Shown here: positions 17,322 through 25,632 of the stretch, one piece after another | How the letters are laid out: each line of letters begins with the position of its first letter | Numbering within the stretch: position 1 is the stretch's first letter | Source: Halomonas sp. | GTDB lineage: Bacteria; Pseudomonadota; Gammaproteobacteria; Pseudomonadales; Halomonadaceae | Direction: 5' to 3' | DNA: 64,000 bases | Assembly (NCBI RefSeq): GCF_011050415.1 | Contig: NZ_DRFS01000017.1 | Span: 186,001 to 250,000, forward strand | The notes under the pieces: generated by a model | Seen by the model: the letters and a program-made list of their open reading frames with translations, nothing else | Told to the model about the DNA's origin: nothing | Databases searched by the model: none | Position numbers and translations under genes: made by a program

Positions 17322-17396
17322 TTGTTAATGGCTAGGCTGTTAAGAACTGAGTTGTTAAGAACCGAGTTGCTAATAACTGAATTGTTAATCACTAAT
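17322..17396. repeat. Five tandem 15-bp repeats in the gluconate operon leader
   Basis: Five consecutive 15-bp units are seen, starting at 17322, 17337, 17352, 17367 and 17382. The best units read TTGTTAAGAACYGAG, and the outer ones are more diverged (TTGTTAATGGCTAGG, TTGTTAATCACTAAT). The array fills the stretch from 25 bp to about 100 bp upstream of the dctP-type start, directly before the GntR-like palindrome. It is a non-coding array by position and probably lies in the untranslated leader. Confidence 0.8.
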
Positions 17397-17412
17397 AAAA
17401 TGTCAGGCTTTT

Positions 17413-17426
17413 TGTTACCGGTAACA
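17413..17426. promoter_or_regulatory. Candidate GntR operator (perfect 14-bp palindrome)
   Basis: TGTTACCGGTAACA is a perfect palindrome with the CG centre typical of LacI-family operators. As I recall it, it agrees with the E. coli GntR site. It lies 116 bp before the dctP-type start, upstream of the tandem repeats, and the module encodes a GntR-like repressor. Confidence 0.75.
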
Positions 17427-17492
17427 TTGAATAAGCGAAGGCTAGCGACCGGCTTGAGGTGTGTCAAAACAAAACTGCCAACTTACGACCAA

Positions 17493-17515
17493 CGTCTAGG
17501 GATAGCCACTAGACG
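17493..17515. promoter_or_regulatory. Inverted repeat upstream of ohrR
   Basis: CGTCTAG (17493-17499) and CTAGACG (17509-17515) form a perfect 7-bp inverted repeat with a 9-bp spacer, 22 bp before the ohrR start. It could be an operator for OhrR or a leader hairpin; binding is not shown. Confidence 0.45.
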
Positions 17516-17536
17516 CTTCGCACGCTACATTAGGTT

Positions 17537-18007
17537 ATGTATTTCGGATCGGAACCCAGGCTTGTGCAACCATCTTGCAGCGAATTAGAACTCGACCACC
17601 AGCTATGCTTTGCGCTTTACTCAACGTCATTAATGATGACTAAAGTGTATAAACCGCTGCTCAAAGAGTTGGGGCTTACTTACCCCCAATACCTTGCCAT
17701 GCTTGTCCTTTGGCAGAACGATGGCATTACCGTAGGCACAATGAGTAAGCGCTTACTAACTGACCCAGGATCGCTTACCCCACTGCTCAAACGGCTTGAA
17801 GCCGATCAGCTGTTGAAGCGTAAACGCAGCCATCAGGATGAACGTGTGGTGGAGTTGTTTCTCACCGATAAAGGTCGTGCGCTTAGAGAGCAGGCTTACA
17901 AAATCCCCAGCTGTGTAGTGCATGCGAGCGAGCAGTCAGTAGAGGCCTTGACCTCTTTGAAAGAAGACTTGGTAAAGTTGCGCGAAAGTTTGCAAAAAAA
18001 CCAATAG
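17537..18007 (+). CDS. ohrR: MarR-family organic peroxide sensor OhrR
   Basis: Repressor of 156 residues with a MarR winged helix. The peroxide-sensing cysteine is C24 in LDHQLCFALYSTS, the hallmark of the OhrR group. The recognition region is YPQYLAMLVLWQNDGITVG to GSLTPLLKRLEADQLLKR. The wing is KRSHQDERVVELFLT. The ATG at 17537 gives about 18 residues before the conserved LDHQLC, slightly longer than usual; no strong ribosome site was seen. It is followed after 135 bp by ohr on the same strand, the standard pair. Confidence 0.9.
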   Translation: MYFGSEPRLVQPSCSELELDHQLCFALYSTSLMMTKVYKPLLKELGLTYPQYLAMLVLWQNDGITVGTMSKRLLTDPGSLTPLLKRLEADQLLKRKRSHQDERVVELFLTDKGRALREQAYKIPSCVVHASEQSVEALTSLKEDLVKLRESLQKNQ

Positions 18008-18052
18008 CGCCTAGCCTCAGTGTTAGGAAATAAAAAAAACCGGATATTTATC

Positions 18053-18081
18053 TTGCGCGCAAAACAAAGTCACACTAAATT
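18053..18081 (+). promoter_or_regulatory. Candidate ohr promoter with overlapping palindrome
   Basis: TTGCGC (18053-18058) and TAAATT (18076-18081) are spaced by 17 bp and could be the -35 and -10 elements. The -35 sits inside a perfect palindrome, TTGCGCGCAA (18053-18062), a plausible OhrR site. Both calls are inference. Confidence 0.35.
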
Positions 18082-18142
18082 ATAGAAGTGCAACATCAAA
18101 GATTGAGATTCAAAATAAAACGTTACTAACAGGAGATCCGAA

Positions 18143-18577
18143 ATGTCGACGACTAATATCGAAAAGGTTCTTTATCGTGCCCATGCTAGCGCTACGGGCG
18201 GTCGTGAAGGACACGCAAAATCATCGGACGGTGCGCTGGACGTCAAACTCAGCACTCCAAAAGAGCTTGGCGGTGCAGGCGGCGATGGCACCAATCCCGA
18301 GCAGCTTTTCGCTGCTGGTTACTCAGCCTGTTTCCTCGGTGCCCTGAAGCACGTGGCCAGTCAGGAAAAAGTGAAGCTTCCCCAAGATACCCAAATCGAT
18401 GGCCACGTAGGTATCGGTGCGATTCCCACCGGCTTTGGTATCGAAGTTGAGCTAAAAATCAGCCTGCCTGGGCTGGAAAAAGACGTTGCCCAGCAGCTAG
18501 TCGATAAAGCCCATGTGGTTTGCCCCTACTCCAACGCTACCCGTGGCAATATTAATGTCACCCTGACGTTGGTATAA
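18143..18577 (+). CDS. ohr: Organic hydroperoxide resistance protein Ohr
   Basis: Thiol-dependent peroxidase of 144 residues that detoxifies lipid and alkyl hydroperoxides using lipoylated proteins as reductant. The two catalytic cysteines are C63 in YSACFLGAL and C127 in [13 protein letters not shown]. The latter phrase separates Ohr from OsmC. An active-site arginine (R21) and glutamate (E53) are also in place. GGAGATCCGAA precedes the start. It is paired with the OhrR repressor upstream. Start, length and motifs are all canonical. Confidence 0.97.
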   Translation: MSTTNIEKVLYRAHASATGGREGHAKSSDGALDVKLSTPKELGGAGGDGTNPEQLFAAGYSACFLGALKHVASQEKVKLPQDTQIDGHVGIGAIPTGFGIEVELKISLPGLEKDVAQQLVDKAHVVCPYSNATRGNINVTLTLV

Positions 18578-18583
18578 GACAGG

Positions 18584-19278
18584 CTATTTAGCTAGTGCCC
18601 ATGCCACCGCTTTTTGCGCATGCAAAGCGGTGGTATCGTAAAGCGGCACCGCAGTATCGCGCTGACTCACCAGCATGGCGATTTCGGTACAGCCTAAAAT
18701 CACCGCTTGGGCACCCTGGGCATGTAGTGAATCAATGATTGCTAAATAGCGCTCTCGTGATGCCTCTTCTATGCGGCCCTGGCAGAGTTCTTCATAAATG
18801 ATCCGGTGAATGGTTTCCCGCTCGTGTTGTTCAGGTACCACCACATCAATACCGAACTGCGCTGCTAAACGACCAGTATAAAAGTCCTGCTCCATGGTAA
18901 AGCGTGTACCCAATAAGCCGACGCGAGTAATACCGTCTGCCCTGAGTTGTTCTGCCGTGGCATCGGCAATATGTAGTAGTGGAATAGTTATCGCCTGTGC
19001 AATGGCGGGCGCCATTTGTGCATGGTATTGGTGGCAAGCAGCAGGCAGTCGGCCCCCGCCCGCTCAACGCTTTGGGCAGCGCTGGCCAACAGATCACCTG
19101 CGGCGTCCCAGTCACCCTGCCGCTGTAGCGCTTCGATTTCAGCAAGATCGACGCTGACCAGTACGATTTTGGCCGAATGAAAGCCACCTAGCACCGCTTT
19201 AACGCCTTCGTTTAAGGCCCGGTAATAGCTTTGGGTAGACTCCCAGCTCATACCGCCTAACACACCAATCACACGCAT
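18584..19278 (-). pseudogene. Aspartate/glutamate racemase family gene, frameshifted
   Basis: An aspartate/glutamate racemase of the YgeA type is split over two frames. The first part (19278 down to 18988) begins MRVIGVLGGMSWEST with AGGAGG ahead and runs to LLLATNTMHK. It then shifts to WRPPLHRR and stops. The second frame (19015 to 18584) continues the family pattern with APAIAQAITIPLLHIADAT and ends with the LGCTEI cysteine motif. One missing base after the AAA lysine codon near 19014 would restore the expected HKVAPAI. The first catalytic residue position is Thr and not Cys (ATNTMHK), as in E. coli YgeA. It is either a genuine pseudogene or a sequencing error. Confidence 0.85.
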
Positions 19279-19378
19279 CCGCCACCTCCTTAGAAAATGA
19301 ACTACTTTATTATCAGGCTAATCACTATCCCCTTTTAGCCACTTTGCCACCGATAAACGATTTATAGCGAGGAACCTA

Positions 19379-20242
19379 ATGAGCGATACCACCTATACTC
19401 CCCCAAGCGTTTGGAAATGGGAACCTGGCAACGGCGGCAAATTTGCCAATATCAATCGTCCGATTGCGGGCCCTACCCATGACAAAGTCCTGCCCGTAGG
19501 CAAACACCCCCTCCAGCTCTACTCCCTTGCCACACCCAACGGTGTCAAAGTCACCGTAATGCTTGAAGAGCTACTTGAGAAAGGCATAACAGGCGCTGAG
19601 TACGACGCATATCTGATAAACATTGGCGAAGGCGATCAGTTTGGCAGCGGCTTTGTGGAAGTGAATCCTAACTCTAAAATTCCCGCGCTGATGGATCACT
19701 CGACCACTCCGCCGCAGCGCGTGTTTGAGTCTGGCGCTATCCTGCTCTATCTGGCTGAGAAATTTAATGCCTTCTTGCCCACTGATCCGGCGAAACGCAC
19801 CGAGTGCCTTTCATGGCTATTCTGGCAAATGGGTAGCGCACCGATGTTAGGCGGCGGCTTTGGCCATTTTTACGCCTACGCGCCAGAAAAGTATCAATAC
19901 CCAATTGACCGCTACACCATGGAAGTGAAGCGTCAGTTGGATGTCCTTGACCGCCACTTGGCCGACAACCGGTTTATGGCGGGTGATGAGTACACCATTG
20001 CCGACATGGCGATTCACCCATGGTACGGCGCGCTGGTGAAAAACCGCGTTTACGAAGCGGCTGAATTCTTGGAAGCCCACACTTACAAGCACGTTCTGCG
20101 TTGGACTGAAGAGATTGACGAGCGCCCCGCCGTTAAACGTGGTCGCATGGTTAACCGCTCTTTTGGCGAGCCACACGAACAGCTGCATGAGCGTCATGAC
20201 GCCAGCGATTTTGAGCTGCGCACTCAAGATAAAATTGGCTAA
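19379..20242 (+). CDS. yghU: Glutathione S-transferase, YghU-like (nu class)
   Basis: Glutathione-dependent enzyme of 287 residues, similar to E. coli YghU, a nu-class GST with disulfide-bond reductase and peroxidase activity. The long N-terminal extension (YTPPSVWKWEPGNGGKFANI) before the thioredoxin-fold domain is diagnostic. The thioredoxin part (residues about 45-135) carries TPNGVKVTVMLEE, where Thr replaces the usual Tyr or Ser, and VNPNSKIPALMDH. The helical C-terminal domain follows to about residue 265. GAGGAA precedes the ATG. It is monocistronic. Confidence 0.93.
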   Translation: MSDTTYTPPSVWKWEPGNGGKFANINRPIAGPTHDKVLPVGKHPLQLYSLATPNGVKVTVMLEELLEKGITGAEYDAYLINIGEGDQFGSGFVEVNPNSKIPALMDHSTTPPQRVFESGAILLYLAEKFNAFLPTDPAKRTECLSWLFWQMGSAPMLGGGFGHFYAYAPEKYQYPIDRYTMEVKRQLDVLDRHLADNRFMAGDEYTIADMAIHPWYGALVKNRVYEAAEFLEAHTYKHVLRWTEEIDERPAVKRGRMVNRSFGEPHEQLHERHDASDFELRTQDKIG

Positions 20243-20258
20243 CCACAAACAGGCGCTA

Positions 20259-20295
20259 TAAAAAAGGGCCTTCGCTTGTTCTTAGCGTAGGCCCT
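20259..20295 (-). terminator. Terminator hairpin between yghU and the convergent small membrane protein gene
   Basis: AGGGCCTTCGCT and AGCGTAGGCCCT pair around a short loop with one mismatch. On the minus strand the stem is followed by TTTTTTATA, so it best serves the gene ending at 20323. It may also slow plus-strand transcripts from yghU. Confidence 0.7.
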
Positions 20296-20322
20296 CGGCG
20301 TTGTTCTGCTTACAGACTAAAA

Positions 20323-20637
20323 CTACTCAACCCGGGAATTATTTAAGGCGTAATTCCATACCCGATAGAAGTAGAAAATATACCCCAGCCCGAAGGTGAC
20401 CAGCGAAATCAGCATCCATAGAATGATGTGGCCAATGTTGCTGAACAGGTTGATATCGCACACCATTTTTCGCTCTACGCCAGCAGGATCCACGACGGAG
20501 GTCCGATTAATAACAAACCGAGAAAACGAATAGGGGAAGAAAAATAGCGCTATACCAAACGTGATAATGATCAATACCACCCAGACAATCAGATGGCCGA
20601 TGATATCTAGAATAGAGAGGTTCGCTTTGATTTTCAC
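20323..20637 (-). CDS. Small inner-membrane protein with internal duplication
   Basis: Membrane protein of 104 residues that I do not recognise by name. It consists of two similar halves: DIIGHLIVWVVLIIITFGIA near residues 11-30 and SNIGHIILWMLISLVTFGLG near 66-85. Each is followed by an aromatic-rich stretch ending in an R-x-x-(I/Y) motif (FSRFVINR, YRVWNYAL). The repeat of a helical hairpin resembles DUF898-type membrane proteins. The start at 20637 lacks a strong ribosome site. No linked partner suggests a function. Confidence 0.7.
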   Translation of the reverse strand: MKIKANLSILDIIGHLIVWVVLIIITFGIALFFFPYSFSRFVINRTSVVDPAGVERKMVCDINLFSNIGHIILWMLISLVTFGLGYIFYFYRVWNYALNNSRVE

Positions 20638-20770
20638 ACGTTGCTCTTAGTTGGTTTGGAAAGCGGTTGAGAGTATCACCACCAGTCATCAGCATGGATG
20701 GATGGATTAAAATAAAATAGGAAATGCTCAAGCGATAGCTACCAGCGGGCATGTTGCTTAATAAGAGCGT

Positions 20771-23326
20771 TTAACGAAAAATTTTGCGGTAACCCCCAGC
20801 AGAAAGCGCCGCGATATCCGCCATCACCATCGGCAGCCCGAGCTTGCCTGGGTAAGCTAAGTAGCGCGCCTGCCAAACAGGGTGAAACTTGCTTTTATAG
20901 GCACGCAACCCTTCAAAATTATACAGCGTCTCGCCATGCTTATAGACGAAGCCCGCCACTTTTGCCCACAGCGGGGCGGTAGGTCCTTTCTCCAATCCTG
21001 AGAGCGGAGACATTCCCAAATTAAACCATTGATAGTGATTGTCGCGCCCCCAGATCATCAGGTGGATAAACAAGCTATCCATAGCACCTACCGGTGCCTC
21101 TGCAGAGTAGCGCATAAGATCCACCGAAACCTCATCTCCCCCAGCCCCACACCACACATTTGCAAAGGCCACTATACTGCCCTCTTTTTCCAGCACGGCA
21201 ACCGGGAAGCGCGCGATATAGTCAGCATCAAAACAGCCTAACGAAAAGCCCTTCTCACTGACCGACTTGGTGGTTAGCCAGTCATCAGAGACCGCTTTAA
21301 GCTGTGCCATAGCGCTAGGTACTTGCTCGGCAGGAATGATCCGAAACGTTACCTTTTCTCGCTCTAGTCTGTTCATTAATGTACGGAAATTTTTATTAGG
21401 TTTTCCCTCAAGTGAAAAACCAGGCAACGCCACCCGTGCCTCCTCACCGAGCTTTATAAAACTCATGCCCAAGTCCGCATATAGATGCAGTGTAGAGGGA
21501 CGCACCTGATAGAAGATCGGCATACCCCCATAATCATTAGCCTGTTCGATAAACTCACGAATCAAGCCGGGAGCAGCGTCCTCAGGGCCAACCGGATCGC
21601 CCAGTGCCACCCAGCTACGGCCATTGACGCCGTACATAATAAAACCCGTCCGGGCGTCATTAAACAACAAGGCTTTATCTTTTAACCAGGCCAGGTAAGG
21701 CAGGGTCTCCTGCTGGTCATTAATGATCACCAGCGTTTGACTAATCTCCGTCTCGCCCGGCAACTGAATGCGCTTTTGGAGAGGCCGCATCAAATGCCAG
21801 GAACTAAAGGCAAGTAACATCACGGCCGACCCTAACGAGGCACGTAAAAAGCGAGGAGCATCTTGATTTAACCCCACCTGCCACCAAAGGTCATTGGCAT
21901 ACTCAACGTGACTAAACGCAAACATGCCTAGCCAAACCGATGCGCACAGCGCCACAAAAATAGCGGCTATCCATTGCGGCGAGAAGCGCGTTTCAAATAG
22001 GGCCGCTTGTCGATCAAAGAAGTGTCGGGCGGGGATAAAGGCGAGTATTAAAAATACTAACAGTAAGGCCTCTTCCCAATCTGCTGCTTTTAGCAGTGAT
22101 GTGGCAACACCCGCAGCCAAACCAGCCATCACCAAGTAATAGGCAACTTCGATACGCCTTGAGACCGCTTGAGCCAGTATTAACAACCCCACGCCTATCA
22201 AGCTGTTAAGAAAATGCGTGGTTTCAAATAAACTGGTGGGCAGTGTGCTCGCCAACCAGTGGAGTCGCTCATGTTCAGCGGGCGTTGCCCCAGAAAAAAG
22301 CAACACCACCCCTGCTATAAAAGTGAATAATGACAATATTTTAGGAGCTAGATGCACCGAATAATGGCTGACCGAGTGACTAAACCGGGACAGCTGTGCC
22401 TGGCGATTTTTTAGTTCGTCTCCCACCAGTGCAACTAAAGCGATAACCAGTGGAATAATATAGTAAATAAATCGGTAGAGAATGAGCACAGCCAGGATCT
22501 GTTCGAGGGGTAAATACGGCCCAAGCAGCACAACCATTACGCTGTCGAACACGCCCACGCCCCCAGGCACATGGCTCAATACACCCAGTAACTGAGCTGC
22601 CAAAAAAGCGCTGAGCAGAATGCCATAGCTGGGGCCCGAATCAGGCAATAACACATAGAGAACCGTCGCGGCCAAAAACCAGTCGACGACGGAAACAAGC
22701 AGTTGCCCACCGGCGGTAGGCAAGGTTGGTAAACGCACGGTAAAACCGCGTACCCGCATAGGTGCACGACGCAACACCGACAACGCTAGATAGCCCACGA
22801 CGATGAAACAACATAGGATGCCAAGCCCTACTGCCGTGTGGTTCGCCATGCCCCCCTGAAGGAACATGCCAGGATGAAAGGTCAGGCTCCAGCCAGCCAA
22901 CGCGAACAACCCCAGCCAATAGGTAGTTGAGTTGAATACGACTATTCGAGATAAATCGCTCGTTGTTACTCCCCAGCGTGAATAGAAGCGATGGCGCACC
23001 GCCGTACCTGACAGCAGGGTAAAGCCAACGCTATTGCTGACGGCATAACTCAATGCTGCTGTGGCGGCTATCTTGACTCGCTGTAAGGGTTTGCCAATAT
23101 GGCTAAAAGCAAGTAGGTCATAACAACTTGATACCAGAAAATTAGCGCCCGTAAACAGCAACGCCAAGCCAACATGAACTAACGTTAATTCTCTGAGTGC
23201 TTGATGAACATCATGGTAATCAATGGCATGTAGCTCTCGATAGAGCACCCAGGCTGCCGCCAGCAGTAACGACACCATTACTATTATCGGCAAGAAGGTA
23301 CGAACTTTACTAGGACTCATACTCAT
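20771..23326 (-). CDS. mprF: Phosphatidylglycerol lysyltransferase/flippase MprF
   Basis: Bifunctional membrane protein of 851 residues. The N-terminal half has about fourteen hydrophobic segments and forms the lysyl-phosphatidylglycerol flippase domain (LPGGVGVFD-type loop seen as HVPGGVGVFDSVMVVLLGP). The C-terminal 300 residues form the GNAT-like synthase domain (DUF2156), with GRSWVALGDPVGPE, NFRTLMNRLEREKV and WFNLGMSPLSGLE. It transfers lysine or alanine from charged tRNA to phosphatidylglycerol, lowering surface charge and protecting against cationic peptides. The start has two close ATGs (MSMSPS); 23326 is used. It is monocistronic by spacing. The full length matches the family. Confidence 0.94.
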   Translation of the reverse strand: MSMSPSKVRTFLPIIVMVSLLLAAAWVLYRELHAIDYHDVHQALRELTLVHVGLALLFTGANFLVSSCYDLLAFSHIGKPLQRVKIAATAALSYAVSNSVGFTLLSGTAVRHRFYSRWGVTTSDLSRIVVFNSTTYWLGLFALAGWSLTFHPGMFLQGGMANHTAVGLGILCCFIVVGYLALSVLRRAPMRVRGFTVRLPTLPTAGGQLLVSVVDWFLAATVLYVLLPDSGPSYGILLSAFLAAQLLGVLSHVPGGVGVFDSVMVVLLGPYLPLEQILAVLILYRFIYYIIPLVIALVALVGDELKNRQAQLSRFSHSVSHYSVHLAPKILSLFTFIAGVVLLFSGATPAEHERLHWLASTLPTSLFETTHFLNSLIGVGLLILAQAVSRRIEVAYYLVMAGLAAGVATSLLKAADWEEALLLVFLILAFIPARHFFDRQAALFETRFSPQWIAAIFVALCASVWLGMFAFSHVEYANDLWWQVGLNQDAPRFLRASLGSAVMLLAFSSWHLMRPLQKRIQLPGETEISQTLVIINDQQETLPYLAWLKDKALLFNDARTGFIMYGVNGRSWVALGDPVGPEDAAPGLIREFIEQANDYGGMPIFYQVRPSTLHLYADLGMSFIKLGEEARVALPGFSLEGKPNKNFRTLMNRLEREKVTFRIIPAEQVPSAMAQLKAVSDDWLTTKSVSEKGFSLGCFDADYIARFPVAVLEKEGSIVAFANVWCGAGGDEVSVDLMRYSAEAPVGAMDSLFIHLMIWGRDNHYQWFNLGMSPLSGLEKGPTAPLWAKVAGFVYKHGETLYNFEGLRAYKSKFHPVWQARYLAYPGKLGLPMVMADIAALSAGGYRKIFR

Positions 23327-23459
23327 ACGCTAATGGTCTCAAGCTAATCATCATTAACGCGTGTACTGAACAACCGCGTCGTTGTTCCCCTCATCTTTCC
23401 GTCCAGTGCCCTGGCGTCATCGTGCCCACTATAGGCGATAAATATACTGATCATTTGAG

Positions 23460-23981
23460 CTATTTAGGTCCACGAACGTCCTCTAAACTTGTTTTCCCAC
23501 TATCAGACTGACATCTAACAACGCTTAACGAGCCATCGGTTTCCAGCACTACGGCCTCCACTGACGCTACATCACCAATGCCGCTACTGCGAATCGCCGA
23601 GCGAACTTCGTCTTGAGTCACCCGCGCTTGTCGCAATGGCGCTATTAGAAATTCCCCACGATAGAGCAGCATCAAAGGTTCACCAGTCACCAACCGGCGC
23701 ACCCAGCGGTAACGTACACTCGTCCATGTAATGACAAACTGAAGCGAAATCAATAACGCTAAGGCAATGGCACCATCCATTAATGCAACGTCTTTAGACA
23801 GCAGAACGGTCGCCAGCGTAGAACCCAGTGCGACCGTCACGATTAAATCGAAGGCATTCATTTTTGAAAGTGTGCGATTACCCGATAGACGCAGAAAAAG
23901 CACCAGCGTGACGTACGCCAATAGCCCGACGATCAAAGTACGCAGTAGGCTGCCCCAGCCATCAAAAAACACCAGCTCCAT
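23460..23981 (-). CDS. DUF421 (YetF-like) membrane protein
   Basis: Membrane protein of 173 residues from the chosen start. Three N-terminal helices, with FLRLSGNRTLSKMNAFDLIV and VTVALGSTLATVLLS, are the signature of the YetF/DUF421 family. A small cytoplasmic domain follows (VTQDEVRSAIRSSGI, VEAVVLETDGSLSVV). The start at ATG 23981 (MELVFFDGW) has AGGAGA nine bases ahead. The frame extends 15 codons further to 24026 without a ribosome site. The biochemical role is unknown; family members are widespread in soil and spore-forming bacteria. Confidence 0.88.
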   Translation of the reverse strand: MELVFFDGWGSLLRTLIVGLLAYVTLVLFLRLSGNRTLSKMNAFDLIVTVALGSTLATVLLSKDVALMDGAIALALLISLQFVITWTSVRYRWVRRLVTGEPLMLLYRGEFLIAPLRQARVTQDEVRSAIRSSGIGDVASVEAVVLETDGSLSVVRCQSDSGKTSLEDVRGPK

Positions 23982-24082
23982 ATGTTCATTCTCCTCAGCC
24001 ACTAAGCGGTACGCAAAGAACGACATACCACCCTGCCTAGGCTAACAGTCCAGAGCCCACTGTGTACGCAAGGAGTAATTTT

Positions 24083-24403
24083 TTACTGTTGGCTCTTCCA
24101 CCACTTGGCATAAGAGCTATTGTGAGGTGCCAACCCTCCCTCATCGGGGGCTTCATCATCCCACCAGACAGGGCCGCGTTCGCCCAGGGCTTCTTTGGCA
24201 GTTTGTACCGCATTACGGGCTTGGCGCAGTGTCTCTTCATCATCCTGCTGCTTGGCAGCTCTAATCGCCCGACGGGCTTTCATCAGGGCTTTTATGTGGA
24301 TGCGTTTTTCGTCTTCGTCCAGGCGGGGATCCGTACAGCGCCATAGCCTGTTCTTGGCAACGAAATAGCGCCCATCGGGGGTGTGGGGGTATTTGTTTGC
24401 CAT
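24083..24403 (-). CDS. Conserved hypothetical protein (106 aa)
   Basis: Small soluble protein of 106 residues. The N-terminus YPHTPDGRYFVAKNRLWRCTDP followed by a charged helix (KALMKARRAIRAAKQ) looks like a conserved family found in proteobacteria, for which I know no function. The C-terminus is rich in Trp and acidic residues (GPVWWDDEAPDEGG). GGAG lies about 11 bases before the ATG. It lies 42 bp after the LpxR-like gene on the same strand, so they may be cotranscribed. Confidence 0.75.
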   Translation of the reverse strand: MANKYPHTPDGRYFVAKNRLWRCTDPRLDEDEKRIHIKALMKARRAIRAAKQQDDEETLRQARNAVQTAKEALGERGPVWWDDEAPDEGGLAPHNSSYAKWWKSQQ

Positions 24404-24445
24404 TAGCTACTTTTCTCCCCCGCTAGACGCTCGACCTTAAGCAGA

Positions 24446-25435
24446 TTAAAACCGCTTTGATAGCGTGATGGCGCCAAACTTATCCTGCTCTTCTTGTCCA
24501 TCGAATTCACGTGAGCGTTGAACTGCGGCGTAAGTGACCTGCCAATCTTCCCAGGCAAGCGCCAAGCCAGCGGAAATATCGCCTACCCACTCTTTACGGT
24601 CAACCGAGTGGCTATTTCTGAAGGTATTACCATCCAAGGTAAGGTTATGCGCCATGTAGTAGCCTTCAACATTGGCAAAGACGTACCACTGCCACCCGTT
24701 GCTGCCGGACATATGGTGACGGCTGCCAGGGTTTGGCGTCAGGGTAGGAATACCAGACGCTTCATCACCCCAGCGAACGCTATACCCTGCGCTGGCATAG
24801 GTATAAAGATTACCCAAGGCGCCGCCTACACTAGGCCCATGAGCGAACTGTTTACCCGCCAGTGGCGTGGTATGCCACCATTGCCGTCGCATCGCTACAT
24901 TCACCAACCCTTCATCGCCTAACTGATTTCTCCAGCCATTAGGACGATCACTATTAGTCACTCGATGCACTTCTCGCTGAATGCTATCGGCAAGTGAAGA
25001 AGGCCCTACCAAGCCAATATCCAAATGCAGATCCGTTGCTTGGCGCCAGTTACCCATCGGCACATCTTCATAAAGTGAAATACCGCCGTACACCAGCCCT
25101 GCGTAAGGGCGATCGTCTTCAATCAGCTCACGCCGCTGGATGTTATCCGGTGTATAAATCTGATGCACTAAACGAAAAGCCGCCATATCTGCACTGCCGA
25201 TCAGGCTATCGGGGAGCGCAACTGCCAGGCGCTGCATCCAGCTTTCTTCACTCGGCTCAAAGGCCCAGTTAAGCTCAAAGCCACTGGTAAAGTGACCATC
25301 GTCACTACTGGATAAGCCATCATTCTCAAGCTTAAGCGACAGTATGCTGTCATCTGCTTGGGCCAGCGATGGCAATAGACAGGTGGCGGCTATCAGAGGG
25401 AGCAGTTGCCAACGTAAGGGGGAGTATTGGGTCAT
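24446..25435 (-). CDS. LpxR-like lipid A deacylase family outer-membrane protein (DUF2219)
   Basis: Outer-membrane beta-barrel protein of 329 residues. A signal peptide covers residues 1-27 (ends SLAQA before DDSIL). The LpxR family start is clear: LSLKLENDGLSSSDDGHFTSG, which contains the Asn/Asp calcium-site region. DRPYAGLVYGGISLYED and GWRNQLGDEGLVNV follow, and a C-terminal strand ends in Phe (ITLSKRF), as expected for BAM-assembled barrels. LpxR removes the 3'-acyloxyacyl chains of lipid A in Salmonella. Activity here is inferred from the family. AAGGAATGAGTA precedes the start. Confidence 0.88.
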   Translation of the reverse strand: MTQYSPLRWQLLPLIAATCLLPSLAQADDSILSLKLENDGLSSSDDGHFTSGFELNWAFEPSEESWMQRLAVALPDSLIGSADMAAFRLVHQIYTPDNIQRRELIEDDRPYAGLVYGGISLYEDVPMGNWRQATDLHLDIGLVGPSSLADSIQREVHRVTNSDRPNGWRNQLGDEGLVNVAMRRQWWHTTPLAGKQFAHGPSVGGALGNLYTYASAGYSVRWGDEASGIPTLTPNPGSRHHMSGSNGWQWYVFANVEGYYMAHNLTLDGNTFRNSHSVDRKEWVGDISAGLALAWEDWQVTYAAVQRSREFDGQEEQDKFGAITLSKRF

Positions 25436-25543
25436 TACTCATTCCTTGAGTTAAGGGGGAGCCGGAGGTGGGTTGTCGAGCACCAGCCAACAAACATTGT
25501 TGATTGTATGTAATTGTGCAAAAAGATAGCAAGCATACTTTTT

Positions 25544-25577
25544 AAAAATACGGGATGACCATTAGGCCACCCCGTAT
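25544..25577 (-). terminator. Rho-independent terminator after yaeQ
   Basis: On the minus strand ATACGGGGTGGCC pairs with GGTCATCCCGTAT, a 13-bp stem with two G-U pairs and a TAAT loop, followed directly by TTTT. It is located 55 bp after the yaeQ stop. Confidence 0.88.
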
Positions 25578-25632
25578 GAGATTTATAGCGTAGTAGAATA
25601 GTTAAAAGTGTGAAGCCTAATTAACTCATGAA

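Noticed and set aside
24518..24922. 134-codon plus-strand frame opposite the LpxR-like gene
   Set aside because: Antisense shadow of a well-supported gene with signal peptide and barrel features; no domain of its own.
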